A stretch of 64,000 bases of DNA, from positions 1 through 64,000 of the forward strand of contig NZ_JXSQ01000015.1 of assembly GCF_000834055.1 (NCBI RefSeq), written 5' to 3'. The position numbers and the translations under genes are program-made. This DNA comes from Leucobacter komagatae. GTDB lineage: Bacteria > Actinomycetota > Actinomycetes > Actinomycetales > Microbacteriaceae. This document shows, one piece after another, positions 34,947 through 44,879 of this stretch. The notes under the pieces were generated by a model that did not search any database, was not told where the DNA came from, and saw only the letters and a program-made list of their open reading frames with translations. Position 1 is the stretch's first letter. The number at the start of each line of letters is the position of its first letter.

Positions 34947-37900
34947 ATGAAGTCAGACCCTGGCAAGCGAACGGGTGAATCCTTCTTCCGAAGAAGTACC
35001 CGCGCGAAGACAGTAGCCGTAACCGCCCTCGTCGCGCTCGGCCTCGGCGCAGCAGGGACCGGCCCGGCCATTGCCACACCAGACAGCAGCGCTGCGGTCG
35101 TCATCGAGGGCAATGCAGGCGGCAGCGGCGCCACAGCGGGCGAACAGCAGCTCGGCGCTGACGTTGACGGTGCCAACGTTGACGGATCCGGTGCCGACGG
35201 CGCCGAACCCGGAGCGGCGCCACAAACTGACCTGGGCGCTGCGCAGGAAACTGAGCCTGGCAGCGACGCCGAACCCGGCAGCGGAGCCACGCAGTCCCCA
35301 GAGGGTGACGCCGCCGATGCCGCAGGCCAGCGTGCTGCCGCGCAGCAGGCCGGGCAGCGCAGCATCGCCGAAGTGCAGGGCACCACAGACGTCTCGCCGT
35401 TCGTCGGTCAGACGGTACAGGTCGAGGGCGTCATCACCGCCGACCACCGCACGGGTGGGTACGCAGGAATCGTCATCCAGACACCGGGCAGCGGGGGCGA
35501 GTCTGCCGAGCCGCGTACCGCGTCAGACGGAATCTTTGTCCACCTTGCCGGCAAGAACGTACCTGGCGAAATCGGCGACCTTGTCTCCGTGACGGGCGTC
35601 GTGAGCGAGTACTTCGGCCAGACCCAGATCGCCCCGGCTCAGGTGGGCGACGTGGAGCTTGTCGAGCAGGAGGTAGGCCTGCCGAAGGCAACCCCGCTTC
35701 CAGACTCGATTGTCGGAGCGGATCGTGAGCCATACGAGAACATGCTCGTGGCGCCAACGGGTGACTATTTCGTCGCGTCGAGCCACCAGCTCCACAACTT
35801 CGGAGCGCTGTGGCTGAGCCCCGGCGCCCCACAGGTGAAGAACACCGAACTCGCCCGCCCGGGGGCCGAAGCGACAAAGATCGCACAGGCGAACCGCGAG
35901 AGCCGGATCCTGCTCGACGATGGCTACTCAATCCAGGTGAGCAATGCGGCGCACCCAGGGGATCAGCCGTACTTCACCGCGGACACGGTCGTGCGCACCG
36001 GCGACACCGTGAACTTCACGGACCGCAGCTTTGTGCTCCAGTACGGCTTCGATGAGTGGCGGCTGCAGCCGGTGCGTCCTCTCGATAGCACCGCGCCGAG
36101 CTCGGAGCGGGTGACGTTCAACGAGAAGAACTCCCGCCAGGCCGCTCCGAAGGTTGCGGGAGACGCAACCGTCGCAGCGTTCAACGTTTACAACTACTTC
36201 ACCACGCTGAAGAACGACAACAAGGATGCGCGCGGCGCGGTCGACGCACAGCAGTTCGCGACGCAGAAGTCGAAGATCGTTTCGGCGATCAACCAGCTCG
36301 ACGCAGACATCGTCGGCCTCATGGAGGTCGAGAACTCGGTGAAGTTCGGGGCGCCTGTCGACTCCGCGCTTGCGGACCTCGTCGACGGCCTCAACGCAGA
36401 CGCTGGCAGCGCGGTGTGGGCGTACGTGCCTACGCCCAAGGTGCTGCACGACCCGGCCAAGACCGACTTCATCACCAACGCGATTATTTACAAGAAGGAT
36501 GAGGTGACGCCGAAGAAGGAGAGCGCCACCATCATCGACGAGGCCGTGTGGGGGAACGCACGCGAGCCGATCGCTCAGGCCTTCGACATCGGCGGGCGCA
36601 CTGTCACGGTCGTCGCGAACCACTTCAAGTCGAAGTCGGGTTCCGGCGCCGAGCCGGCGGACGGTCAGGGGCACTTCAACGCGGATCGCGTTGCGCAGGC
36701 GAAGTCGCTGCTGCAGTTCACGCAGACGCTCGAGGAGCGCTCGGGCAGCACGGACATGCTCCTCGTCGGCGACTTCAACGCGTACAGCCAGGAAGACCCG
36801 ATTTTCGAGTTCACATCCCGCGGCTGGGTCGACACGGCCGCCGCACACGCAGCTGGTCAGTACAGCTACGGCTTCAACGGCGAGCTCGGCTCGCTCGACC
36901 ACGTCATTGCTTCGCCGTCGCTGGCCGGATCAGTTGCTGGCGCAGCGATTTGGGGAGCGAATGCTGCAGAGTGGGGCGACCGTGGCTATGCGTTCCGTGC
37001 CGCAGAGCCAGGGACCCCGTTCCGCGCGAGCGATCACGACCCGATCATTGTCGGAGTGACCGCTGAGTCGCAGCCGGTGAGCATCGACGTTGCAACGATC
37101 AACGACTTCCACGGCCGCATCGAAGCCGACGGAAAGGCCGCGGGAGCCGCGGTGATCGCTGGTGCGGTCGCAGAGTTCAGGAAGAGCAACCCGAACCTCA
37201 TCTTTGCCGGCGCTGGCGACCTCATTGGCGCGTCGACGTTCACCTCATTTATCCAGAAGGACGAGCCAACGATCGACGCGCTCAACCTTGCTGGGCTTGA
37301 CGTGAGCGCTGCGGGCAACCACGAGTTCGATGAGGGATGGGAAGACCTGCGTGACCGCGTGCAGGACCGCGCGGACTGGGAGTACATCTCGTCCAACGTG
37401 TTCCTGACCGAGACGGGCGAGCCCGCGCTCGCACCGTCATGGGTGCGTGAGGTTGACGGTGTGCGGGTCGGCTTCGTCGGCGCGGTCACCGAGGATCTTG
37501 ATTCGCTCGTGTCCCCCGAGGGCATCAAGGATCTTGAGGTGCGCAGCGTCGCCGAGTCCGTCAACACTGCGGCCGCGGCGCTCAAGGACGGCGACCCCAA
37601 GAACGGCGAGGCGGACGTGATCATCCTCCTCGTGCATGAGGGCGCATCGACGACTGAGGTCGCGAGCATCACACCAGCGTCGCAGCTCGGCAAGATCGTG
37701 TACGGGGTTGGGGACGACGTCGATGCGATTGTTTCGGCCCACACCCACCTCGCATACAACCACGTCATTGACGGCCGGCCCGTCGTCTCAGCAGGGCAGT
37801 ATGGGGAGAACCTTGGCCTCATGAACCTGCAGGTCGACCGGGAAACGAAGCAGCTGCTGTCAATCAAGAACGAGATCAAGCCGCTCGTCGTCGATGGCAA

Positions 37901-39209
37901 GCCGCGCTACCCGGCCGACACCGAGGTGCAGGCCGTCGTCGACGCAGCGAAAGCTGAGGCAGATGTGCTCGGTGGCGTCTCTGTTGGAGCGATCACGGGA
38001 GACTTTAACCGTGCGCTGCAGAGCGACGGCAAAACTGAGAACCGTGGCGGTGAGTCGACCATCGGCAACTTTGTCGCGGACGTGCACATGTGGTCGACCG
38101 GTGCAGACATCGCGCTCATGAACCCGGGCGGGATCCGCGCCAACCTCACGTACGCGTCGAGTGGCGAGGGCGACCCGAACGGCAACGTCACCTACCGCGA
38201 GGCGGCAACCGTGCAGCCGTTCGCGAACCCGCTCGTCACCGTATCGCTGACTGGCGCGCAGGTGAAGCGTGTGCTCGAGGAGCAGTGGCAGCCTGAGGGA
38301 TCGGCGAGGCCGTTCCTCAAGCTCGGCCTCTCCGAGGGGCTTAGCTACCACTACGACCCGAAGGCTGCGCGCGGCTCACACATCACGGCGATCACGCTGA
38401 ACGGAAAGCCGCTCGATCTCGAAGCCTCCTACACGGTTGCGGCGAACGGCTTCCTTGCCGGTGGCGGCGACAACTTCTTGACGTTCAGGGACGGGACGGA
38501 TCGCAAGGATTCAGGCCGCTCCGACCTGCAGTCGATGGTCGAGTGGTTTGCGATCAACAAGGAGGCGACGCCTGACGTTGCGAAGCGCGCGGTTGGCGTG
38601 CAGCTCAGCGCGCCGCCGGCGGCAGGGGCTTCGGCCGACACCGCGGCTCGGGCGGCAGTTGCCAAGAGTGGCAGCGAGTATGCCGAGGGTGACGAGGTCA
38701 CCATCGAGCTCAGCTCGCTCGCGTTCTCCGCGGGAGAGCGCGCACCGGAAACGGTCGCGGCGATGATCGGCGACACGAGCGTCGCGAGCGCGCCAGTCGA
38801 CCCGGCCGTCGTGGATGCTTGGGATGAGGCCGGGCGTGCAACCCTCACGTTCAAGATTCCGGCTGGCCTGAGCGGTGTGACGCACATCGAGATCGTGACG
38901 AGCGACGGGTTCACGCGCACATCACTCCCGATCACGGTTGCCGACGGCTCGGGTGAGACGCCGGAGACTGGTGAGCCCGGAACGGAGAACCCCGAGACCG
39001 GTGGACCGGGTACCGAGACGCCTGAGACAGGCGGACCCGGCACGGGTACAGGCCCGGGCAGTGGGCTCGGCGACAGCGGACATCAGGGCGGTATCGCTGA
39101 GACGGGCGCTGAGATCGCCTGGCTGGCAGCGGCAACGATTGCGCTGCTCGCACTCGGCGCCGGACTCCTCCTCGTTGCGCGGCGCCGGGAGGCGCAGCCA
39201 GCGGAGTGA
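34947..39209 (+). CDS. Wall-anchored ExeM/NucH-type endonuclease fused to 5'-nucleotidase
   Basis: Secreted 1420-residue enzyme that could degrade extracellular DNA and then dephosphorylate nucleotides. Signal peptide to about residue 44, low-complexity region to 125, OB-fold-like domain (EVQGTTDVSPFVGQTVQVEG) 130-250, endonuclease/exonuclease/phosphatase domain about 410-705 (LMEVENS, VANHFKSKSG, GDFNAYSQED, SDHDPI), metallophosphatase about 711-930 (NDFHGRIE, GAGDLIGAS, GNHEFDEG, HTHLAYNH), 5'-nucleotidase C-terminal domain about 1000-1180 (GESTIGNFVADV, NPGGIRANL), PETGGPGTE repeats about 1335-1370, then IAETG, a hydrophobic span and RRREAQPAE. The anchor suggests display on the wall by a housekeeping sortase not seen in the window. 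Confidence 0.9.
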   Translation: MKSDPGKRTGESFFRRSTRAKTVAVTALVALGLGAAGTGPAIATPDSSAAVVIEGNAGGSGATAGEQQLGADVDGANVDGSGADGAEPGAAPQTDLGAAQETEPGSDAEPGSGATQSPEGDAADAAGQRAAAQQAGQRSIAEVQGTTDVSPFVGQTVQVEGVITADHRTGGYAGIVIQTPGSGGESAEPRTASDGIFVHLAGKNVPGEIGDLVSVTGVVSEYFGQTQIAPAQVGDVELVEQEVGLPKATPLPDSIVGADREPYENMLVAPTGDYFVASSHQLHNFGALWLSPGAPQVKNTELARPGAEATKIAQANRESRILLDDGYSIQVSNAAHPGDQPYFTADTVVRTGDTVNFTDRSFVLQYGFDEWRLQPVRPLDSTAPSSERVTFNEKNSRQAAPKVAGDATVAAFNVYNYFTTLKNDNKDARGAVDAQQFATQKSKIVSAINQLDADIVGLMEVENSVKFGAPVDSALADLVDGLNADAGSAVWAYVPTPKVLHDPAKTDFITNAIIYKKDEVTPKKESATIIDEAVWGNAREPIAQAFDIGGRTVTVVANHFKSKSGSGAEPADGQGHFNADRVAQAKSLLQFTQTLEERSGSTDMLLVGDFNAYSQEDPIFEFTSRGWVDTAAAHAAGQYSYGFNGELGSLDHVIASPSLAGSVAGAAIWGANAAEWGDRGYAFRAAEPGTPFRASDHDPIIVGVTAESQPVSIDVATINDFHGRIEADGKAAGAAVIAGAVAEFRKSNPNLIFAGAGDLIGASTFTSFIQKDEPTIDALNLAGLDVSAAGNHEFDEGWEDLRDRVQDRADWEYISSNVFLTETGEPALAPSWVREVDGVRVGFVGAVTEDLDSLVSPEGIKDLEVRSVAESVNTAAAALKDGDPKNGEADVIILLVHEGASTTEVASITPASQLGKIVYGVGDDVDAIVSAHTHLAYNHVIDGRPVVSAGQYGENLGLMNLQVDRETKQLLSIKNEIKPLVVDGKPRYPADTEVQAVVDAAKAEADVLGGVSVGAITGDFNRALQSDGKTENRGGESTIGNFVADVHMWSTGADIALMNPGGIRANLTYASSGEGDPNGNVTYREAATVQPFANPLVTVSLTGAQVKRVLEEQWQPEGSARPFLKLGLSEGLSYHYDPKAARGSHITAITLNGKPLDLEASYTVAANGFLAGGGDNFLTFRDGTDRKDSGRSDLQSMVEWFAINKEATPDVAKRAVGVQLSAPPAAGASADTAARAAVAKSGSEYAEGDEVTIELSSLAFSAGERAPETVAAMIGDTSVASAPVDPAVVDAWDEAGRATLTFKIPAGLSGVTHIEIVTSDGFTRTSLPITVADGSGETPETGEPGTENPETGGPGTETPETGGPGTGTGPGSGLGDSGHQGGIAETGAEIAWLAAATIALLALGAGLLLVARRREAQPAE

Positions 39210-39268
39210 GTGAGGCGCTCAGTCGCTGTGGCACTCCAGTGCTGCCCGACTGCGCCACTTCCGCGTGC

Positions 39269-39309
39269 GGATCGCCCGTCGCCTCCATCACGGAGGCGGC
39301 GGGCGATCC
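39269..39309 (+). terminator. Terminator after the nuclease gene
   Basis: 18-base arms GGATCGCCCGTCGCCTCC and GGAGGCGGCGGGCGATCC with one mismatch and loop ATCAC; lies 60 bases after the nuclease stop. No clear U tract. Confidence 0.75.
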
Positions 39310-39462
39310 GCCGTTTCACGGCGCTGGACAGGCTGCGGACGCCAGCCGGAGGCCGAGATGCGCTGTGCTAGCCTGGCGATGCCCAATGACGGGCAGCGGT
39401 GGAGGAATCTGCCGTCATTCCACTACGGATCGTCCGGCACGTACCTGCCGGTGGAGGAAATC

Positions 39463-40530
39463 ATGGCATCAGTCACGTTTGAAGGCATTACTCGCGTCTA
39501 CCCCGGCACTGACCGGCCATCAGTAGACCAGCTCAGCCTCGACATCGAAGACGGCGAGTTTCTTGTGCTCGTCGGCCCGTCCGGTTGCGGGAAATCGACC
39601 ACGCTGCGCATGCTCGCCGGCCTCGAAGAGGTTGACGACGGCCGGATCCTCATCGGTGACGCAGACGTTACCGACGTTGCGCCGAAGGATCGCGATATCG
39701 CGATGGTGTTCCAGAACTATGCGCTGTATCCGCACATGACCGTCGCAGAGAACATGGGCTTCGCTCTGAAGATCGCCGGTGTCTCGAAAGACGAGCGCGC
39801 GGCCCGTGTGCTCGAGGCAGCAAAGCTGCTCGACCTGCAGGACTACCTCGACCGCAAGCCGAAGGCGCTCTCCGGAGGCCAGCGTCAGCGCGTCGCGATG
39901 GGCCGTGCGATCGTGCGCCAGCCGCGCGTATTTCTCATGGACGAGCCGCTGTCAAACCTTGACGCGAAGCTGCGTGTGCAGACCCGCACGCAGATCGCCT
40001 CGCTGCAGCGGCGCCTCGGCGTCACAACCGTCTACGTCACGCACGATCAGACGGAGGCGCTCACCATGGGCGACCGGATCGCGGTGCTCAAGGACGGCAT
40101 CCTGCAGCAGGTTGGCACCCCAAGCGAGCTGTACGAAACTCCGGTGAACGTGTTTGTTGCTGGCTTCATCGGATCGCCGGCAATGAATCTGCTCCCGACG
40201 ACGCTCACCGCGAACGGGGTGCAGTTCGGCTCACTCGTCGTCCCCGTCGCCGCGCAGGGTGCGGGCCCAAGCGCGGTCACGGTCGGGATCCGCCCGGAGG
40301 ATCTCGTGATTGCTGCCGCGGGCGAGGCTGGGATCGAGGTGCAGATCGACCTCGTCGAGGAGCTCGGTGCTGACGGCTACCTCTACGGTCACACCACCGA
40401 TGAGGCGCGGTCGCAGATCGTCGCGCGCGTCGACGGGCGCAATCACCCGCAGGCGGGCGCGACCGTCACGCTCGTTCCGAACACCGACCACCTGCATGTC
40501 TTCGACACCGCGAGCGGCGGCCGCCTCTAG
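39463..40530 (+). CDS. msiK: Multiple-sugar ABC transporter ATPase (MsiK/UgpC-like)
   Basis: Cytoplasmic ATPase, 355 residues, of the type that powers several CUT1 importers. Walker [12 protein letters not shown]-loop [10 protein letters not shown], signature [14 protein letters not shown], Walker [13 protein letters not shown], switch histidine in VTHDQTEA, and a C-terminal TOBE/OB regulatory domain from about residue 235. ATG 39463 follows GGAGGAAATC; an upstream opening to 39265 overlaps the terminator region. Encoded alone, which suits a shared subunit; the sugar operon at 29985-33270 lacks its own ATPase. Confidence 0.92.
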   Translation: MASVTFEGITRVYPGTDRPSVDQLSLDIEDGEFLVLVGPSGCGKSTTLRMLAGLEEVDDGRILIGDADVTDVAPKDRDIAMVFQNYALYPHMTVAENMGFALKIAGVSKDERAARVLEAAKLLDLQDYLDRKPKALSGGQRQRVAMGRAIVRQPRVFLMDEPLSNLDAKLRVQTRTQIASLQRRLGVTTVYVTHDQTEALTMGDRIAVLKDGILQQVGTPSELYETPVNVFVAGFIGSPAMNLLPTTLTANGVQFGSLVVPVAAQGAGPSAVTVGIRPEDLVIAAAGEAGIEVQIDLVEELGADGYLYGHTTDEARSQIVARVDGRNHPQAGATVTLVPNTDHLHVFDTASGGRL

Positions 40531-40570
40531 GCGTAACCCCAGTAGTCTCCGAGATTTTCAGGCTTCTCAC

Positions 40571-40607
40571 CCCTGATGTTATCTTGACGTCGAGATAAAC
40601 ATCAGGG
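40571..40607. promoter_or_regulatory. Long inverted repeat upstream of icd
   Basis: CCCTGATGTTATCT and AGATAAACATCAGGG flank TGACGTCG. The inner TATCTTGACGTCGAGATA is itself an 18-base near-palindrome (two symmetric mismatches). It sits 51 bases before the icd start, with TAGACT at 40614-40619 as a possible -10. It could be an operator, possibly for a dimeric regulator; the protein is unknown. Confidence 0.55.
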
Positions 40608-40657
40608 ATCGGCTAGACTGGAACGCGGAAATCTGATCGTTGAAACAGGGAGTTACG

Positions 40658-41872
40658 TTGGCGAAGATCAAGGTTGAAGGCACCGTCGTTGAGCTCGACG
40701 GCGACGAGATGACACGCATCATCTGGCAGTTCATCAAGGATCGTTTGATCCACCCCTATCTCGACCTCACACTCGAGTACTACGACCTCGGCATGGAACA
40801 CCGTGACGCCACCGACGATCAGGTCACGATCGACGCGGCGCACGCGATCCAGAAGCACGGTGTTGGCGTGAAGTGCGCGACCATCACCCCTGACGAGGCG
40901 CGCGTCGAAGAATTCGGCCTGAAGAAGATGTGGAAGAGCCCCAACGGCACGATCCGCAACATCCTCGGTGGCGTGATCTTCCGCGAGCCAATCATCATCT
41001 CGAACATCCCGCGCCTCGTGCCCGGCTGGAACAAGCCGATCATCATTGGCCGTCACGCGTTTGGCGATCAGTACCGCGCAACCGACTTCCGCTTCGCAGG
41101 CGAGGGCACCCTCACCGTCGAGTTCGCTCCGAAGGACGGTGGCGAGCCGCAGAAGTTCGAGGTCTACCAGTCGCCTGGCGACGGCATCGCACAGGTGCAG
41201 TACAACCTCGACGCGTCGATCGTTGACTTCGCTCGCGCTTCGCTGAACTACGGCCTCTCGCGCAACTACCCCGTCTACCTCTCGACGAAGAACACCATCC
41301 TCAAGGCGTACGACGGCCGCTTCAAGGACATCTTCCAGGAGATCTTCGACACGGAGTTCAAGGAGCAGTTCGAGGCTGCTGGCCTCACCTACGAGCACCG
41401 CCTCATCGACGACATGGTCGCATCGGCCATGAAGTGGGAGGGCGGCTACGTCTGGGCATGCAAGAACTACGACGGTGACGTCCAGTCGGACACCGTGGCT
41501 CAGGGCTTCGGCTCGCTCGGCCTCATGACCTCCGTGCTGGCAACGCCAGACGGGAAGGTCGTTGAGGCAGAGGCAGCTCACGGCACCGTGACCCGCCACT
41601 ACCGTCAGCACCAGCAGGGCAAGCCGACCTCGACGAACCCGATTGCGTCGATCTTCGCGTGGACCCGTGGGCTCGCGCACCGCGGCAAGCTCGACAACAA
41701 CCAGGCGCTCATCGAGTTCTCGCACACGCTTGAGGACGTCGTCATCAAGACCGTTGAGTCGGGCAAGATGACGAAGGATCTCGCGCTTCTCGTTGGTCCT
41801 GAGCAGGGCTACCAGACGACCGAGGAATTCCTCGCGTCGATCGACGAGAACCTGCAGGCTCGCCTCGCCTAA
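40658..41872 (+). CDS. icd: NADP-dependent isocitrate dehydrogenase
   Basis: TCA-cycle enzyme, isocitrate to 2-oxoglutarate, 404 residues, of the eukaryote-like homodimeric type. Substrate/NADP motifs: [81 protein letters not shown] 40658 (MAKIKVEG) was preferred because AGGGAG lies at the right distance; TTG 40640 would add six residues. A long inverted repeat lies upstream and a strong terminator follows. Confidence 0.95.
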   Translation: MAKIKVEGTVVELDGDEMTRIIWQFIKDRLIHPYLDLTLEYYDLGMEHRDATDDQVTIDAAHAIQKHGVGVKCATITPDEARVEEFGLKKMWKSPNGTIRNILGGVIFREPIIISNIPRLVPGWNKPIIIGRHAFGDQYRATDFRFAGEGTLTVEFAPKDGGEPQKFEVYQSPGDGIAQVQYNLDASIVDFARASLNYGLSRNYPVYLSTKNTILKAYDGRFKDIFQEIFDTEFKEQFEAAGLTYEHRLIDDMVASAMKWEGGYVWACKNYDGDVQSDTVAQGFGSLGLMTSVLATPDGKVVEAEAAHGTVTRHYRQHQQGKPTSTNPIASIFAWTRGLAHRGKLDNNQALIEFSHTLEDVVIKTVESGKMTKDLALLVGPEQGYQTTEEFLASIDENLQARLA

Positions 41873-41899
41873 GGTGACAGCGCTCGATTGCTGAGCGAA

Positions 41900-41938
41900 C
41901 AGGAGGGGGTCGGTGCTTCACGCACCGGCCCCCTCCTG
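41900..41938 (+). terminator. Rho-independent terminator after icd
   Basis: 17-base arms CAGGAGGGGGTCGGTGC / GCACCGGCCCCCTCCTG with one G-U pair, loop TTCAC, followed by TGTTTCTT. It also ends the convergent lacI-type gene. Confidence 0.9.
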
Positions 41939-41951
41939 TGTTTCTTGGCCC

Positions 41952-43004
41952 CTAGTGTTGGCTGCGCGTCGTCGATTCACGGACTTGAATGAGGGCCGGG
42001 GGAGACTCAAGTGGTCCCTCTAGCGGCTTGCGTTCGGCTAGCTTCACTGCGGCATCGACCGCGAGCGCACCCACTGCCTCTGGCTGCAGGTCGAATGTGG
42101 TGACAGTCGGTTTTGAAGTCTGATTGATGATGGCCCCGGAGCCACCAGCAACGAGCAGGTCTTCTGGCACTCGGATTCCCCTGGCGATGGCGGCCTCGGT
42201 TACGCCTGCGGCATGGCGGCCGGTGAGACAGAAGATCGCGTCTGGCGCCGGGCTGCTTAGCGGCAGCGTTGGGGACGCGCCGAAGAGGGCATCGATGACG
42301 TCATCTCCGACAGCCGAGCCAGCCGTCTCGGGGTAGGAGAGAAGTTGGGGTGAGCGTCCCGAGGCTGCGCACCACTTGAGATACTCATCACGCGACTCAA
42401 TATTCCAAGCGTTGGGGTCAGTGCCGGTAACGAGCGCCACCCGCTGTGCGCCGGCTTCCACGAGATGCGCCAGCATGGTCTGCACCTGGTTTGTGGCGCG
42501 TGCTCGAAAGGCGGGGAACGCGTCGGGTCGGGCCGGGTCATGGTCGATGGTGACGAACGGAATTCTCTCTCCGGCCAACATGGTGAGCACGGGGTCGTTC
42601 TCGTGCGGTTCTGTCACGATGTAGGCATCAGCGGCCAGTGCGCTCAACGGTGAGTCTGGCTTTGACGGATCCGTGACGAGCATGAGCGTGTAGCCACGCT
42701 CCAGCGCCGCGAGTGATGCAGCGCCGGTCAGGCGTAGGAAGAAATCCACGCCAGCCGGGAGAAAGCTCTCGAGCGTGTCGAGTGGGCGAATAACGAGGCC
42801 GATCATGCCAATGCTTGAACGCTGCAGGCCTCGAGCAAGTGCGTTGGGGGTGTACCCGATGTCGCGCGCGATCTCGCGGACGCGCTCGGCCGTTGTCTCG
42901 CTGACGCCACCCTTGCTGTTGAGGGCGAGGGACACCGTGGCGGGGGATACCTTTGCTGCGGCCGCAACGTCCTTGATCGTAGGTCGCTTATTTCCCGGGA
43001 GCAC
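41952..43004 (-). CDS. LacI-family transcriptional repressor
   Basis: 350 residues. N-terminal LacI helix-turn-helix TIKDVAAAAKVSPATVSLAL with the hinge SETTAERVREIARDIGYTPN ... ARGLQ, then a periplasmic-binding-protein-like effector domain. GTG start. Divergent from the oligopeptide-type operon beginning at 43234; the 229-base spacer carries a perfect 16-base LacI-type palindrome on that operon's promoter. It probably represses the operon and the PaiB gene at the far end until an unknown ligand binds. Confidence 0.92.
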   Translation of the reverse strand: MLPGNKRPTIKDVAAAAKVSPATVSLALNSKGGVSETTAERVREIARDIGYTPNALARGLQRSSIGMIGLVIRPLDTLESFLPAGVDFFLRLTGAASLAALERGYTLMLVTDPSKPDSPLSALAADAYIVTEPHENDPVLTMLAGERIPFVTIDHDPARPDAFPAFRARATNQVQTMLAHLVEAGAQRVALVTGTDPNAWNIESRDEYLKWCAASGRSPQLLSYPETAGSAVGDDVIDALFGASPTLPLSSPAPDAIFCLTGRHAAGVTEAAIARGIRVPEDLLVAGGSGAIINQTSKPTVTTFDLQPEAVGALAVDAAVKLAERKPLEGPLESPPALIQVRESTTRSQH

Positions 43005-43134
43005 GTTCTCAGCATAGGCCGTTTAGCGTCGCCGGTGCACGCGGGTGGTTCACTCGTGCGTTGCACTCCGACGCGGGGCGCAGGGAACCGGAGACGGACA
43101 GGCTCCGTAATAATATCGTTACATTCCCCGTTTG

Positions 43135-43150
43135 TTTAAAACGTTTTAAA
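43135..43150. promoter_or_regulatory. LacI-type operator on the oligopeptide operon promoter
   Basis: Perfect palindrome TTTAAAACGTTTTAAA with the central CG typical of LacI-family sites. It ends two bases before a consensus -10 TATAAT (43153-43158), so a bound repressor would cover the promoter. A near copy lies at 54012-54027. Confidence 0.85.
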
Positions 43151-43152
43151 TC

Positions 43153-43158
43153 TATAAT
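43153..43158 (+). promoter_or_regulatory. -10 hexamer of the oligopeptide operon
   Basis: TATAAT, 75 bases before the first start codon. The -35 is poor (TTTGTT, 16-base spacing) and abuts the operator. Confidence 0.7.
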
Positions 43159-43233
43159 CTACTTCAGTAGCCGTGCACTGTTCCTCGGTGGAGTGACGGT
43201 AGGAACGCCCAGTGAATGTCAAAGGAGATACAA

Positions 43234-44874
43234 ATGGTGCCAAATAACTTCAGGCGACTCCGTGGTGTCGCGATAGCCGCCGCCGTGGTCGCTTCGCTTG
43301 CGCTTTCATCCTGTGCTGCCGCCAGCGGTGACGTCAGCTCGGGGCCTCAGGCCGAAGTCGCGCCAGGCTTCCTCGCCAAGGCGGGAGGCGATGCCGAAAA
43401 TCCTGGCAAGCTCACGGTGCAGCTGGACTACGACACCGCGGAGGTTCAGGGTCTCGATCCGCAACCTGCTGAGGCGGCACGCTCGTGGATGATCATGGGT
43501 TTGGTCTACGAGACCCTCGTCACCGTTGACGAGAACTTTGAGATCCAGCCCGAGCTCGCGACGGCCTGGAGCCAGCCCGACCCGACAACCTACGTGTTCA
43601 CACTGGACACCGACGCCAAGTTTTCGAACGGACGCGCCCTCACTCCGGCGGACGTCGTTGGCAGTATCAACCGGCTCCTCAAAACCCCAAGTATCTGGAC
43701 CGGGCAGCTGGGACCCGTCGAGAGCGTCGAAGAGACCGCACCCAACGAGGTGACCGTGCGACTCGCCTCCCCTCATGCGCCGTTCCTCGCCGCACTGGCG
43801 AACACTCCGGCGGCGATTCTGCCGATGGCAGAGATTGAAGATGGCAGCGTTGACGTGACCAAGGAGATGCTCGGCACTGGCCCCTTCGTGGTCGAAGAAC
43901 ACAAGCAAGACACGAAGTGGCTCTTTACGAGCAACACGAACTGGCGCGGCGGAGACAACTTCGATGTGAAGGAGCTCGAGCTCCAAATCGTGAAGCAGGA
44001 AACGACCCGCCAGGCGTCCCTTCGCGAGGGGAGCGCGGGTCTCACCAACTTTGTGAGCGTCGATTCGCTCACACAGATGCAGGGAGCCGCGGGTGTTTCC
44101 GTGGTCAACCAGCTGCAGAGCGACTACTACTACGTGCTGCTGAACTCCCAACGACCGGGTTCGCCGCTCGAGCAGCAGGATGTGCGGTTCGCGATCAACG
44201 CAGCAATTGACAGGCAGGCGATCGCTGACATCGTGTTCGCGGGAACGACGTCCCCAACAGGCGTCACCCCATCGACGCTACCCGGCGCCTGCGACCCGAC
44301 AGGGCTGCCCTCTGCAACGACCGATGTGTCGAAGGCAAAGTCTGTGATCGAGGCTGCAGAGTTGGGAAGTGAGCCGCTCAAGATGCTCGTCTACACCGAC
44401 GAGCCCGTTCTGACACAGATTGCTCAGCTGATCCAGCAACAGCTTGCGGAAATCGGGGTCACCACCGAAATTGAGCAGTATGACGGCGCGACATACAACA
44501 ACCGCGTGTTCACGACGAAGCCAGGCAACTTCGATCTCGCCATTGGGTGGTTCGCGGGCTATGTCGACACTTCCTCGGTTACGCAGTGGTGGAACCCCTC
44601 AATCTCGCGGTTTAGCGACGGGTTCGCGGGGAGCCACGACGATTTGAACGAGCTCATCGCCGCGGGAGCCGCAGCACAGGAACCGAGTGAGCGAGCCGAG
44701 ATCTTTACACGGTTGTGCGCCACCGCTGATGAGTACTCCGAAATGGTGCCACTTGTGCACCGCCCATCCATCATCGGATTCAATAGCGGGTCCGTGGACC
44801 CGACAATCCAATCCAACGAGGGATACGGTGACCTGCTCCGTAACATCACCGACTATCGCCTCACCGGGAAGTAA
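43234..44874 (+). CDS. Oligopeptide/dipeptide ABC transporter substrate-binding lipoprotein
   Basis: Family 5 extracellular solute-binding lipoprotein, 546 residues. Signal peptide with lipobox ALSSC; then the family segments MIMGLVYETLVTVDENFEIQPELATAW and FTLDTDAKFSNGRALTPADVVGS. ATG 43234 follows AAAGGAGATACAA; an opening at 43216 has no ribosome site. First gene of a long operon with permeases, ATPases and hydrolases, so it probably delivers their substrate. Confidence 0.93.
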   Translation: MVPNNFRRLRGVAIAAAVVASLALSSCAAASGDVSSGPQAEVAPGFLAKAGGDAENPGKLTVQLDYDTAEVQGLDPQPAEAARSWMIMGLVYETLVTVDENFEIQPELATAWSQPDPTTYVFTLDTDAKFSNGRALTPADVVGSINRLLKTPSIWTGQLGPVESVEETAPNEVTVRLASPHAPFLAALANTPAAILPMAEIEDGSVDVTKEMLGTGPFVVEEHKQDTKWLFTSNTNWRGGDNFDVKELELQIVKQETTRQASLREGSAGLTNFVSVDSLTQMQGAAGVSVVNQLQSDYYYVLLNSQRPGSPLEQQDVRFAINAAIDRQAIADIVFAGTTSPTGVTPSTLPGACDPTGLPSATTDVSKAKSVIEAAELGSEPLKMLVYTDEPVLTQIAQLIQQQLAEIGVTTEIEQYDGATYNNRVFTTKPGNFDLAIGWFAGYVDTSSVTQWWNPSISRFSDGFAGSHDDLNELIAAGAAAQEPSERAEIFTRLCATADEYSEMVPLVHRPSIIGFNSGSVDPTIQSNEGYGDLLRNITDYRLTGK

Positions 44875-44879
44875 GTAGG

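Noticed and set aside
38952-39060. Possible CRISPR-like or satellite repeat
   Set aside because: Irregular repeats encode a PETGGPGTE wall spacer in frame; no conserved palindromic repeats or equal spacers.
40613-41725. Minus-strand open frame opposite icd
   Set aside because: Shadow of icd, which has full catalytic motifs.
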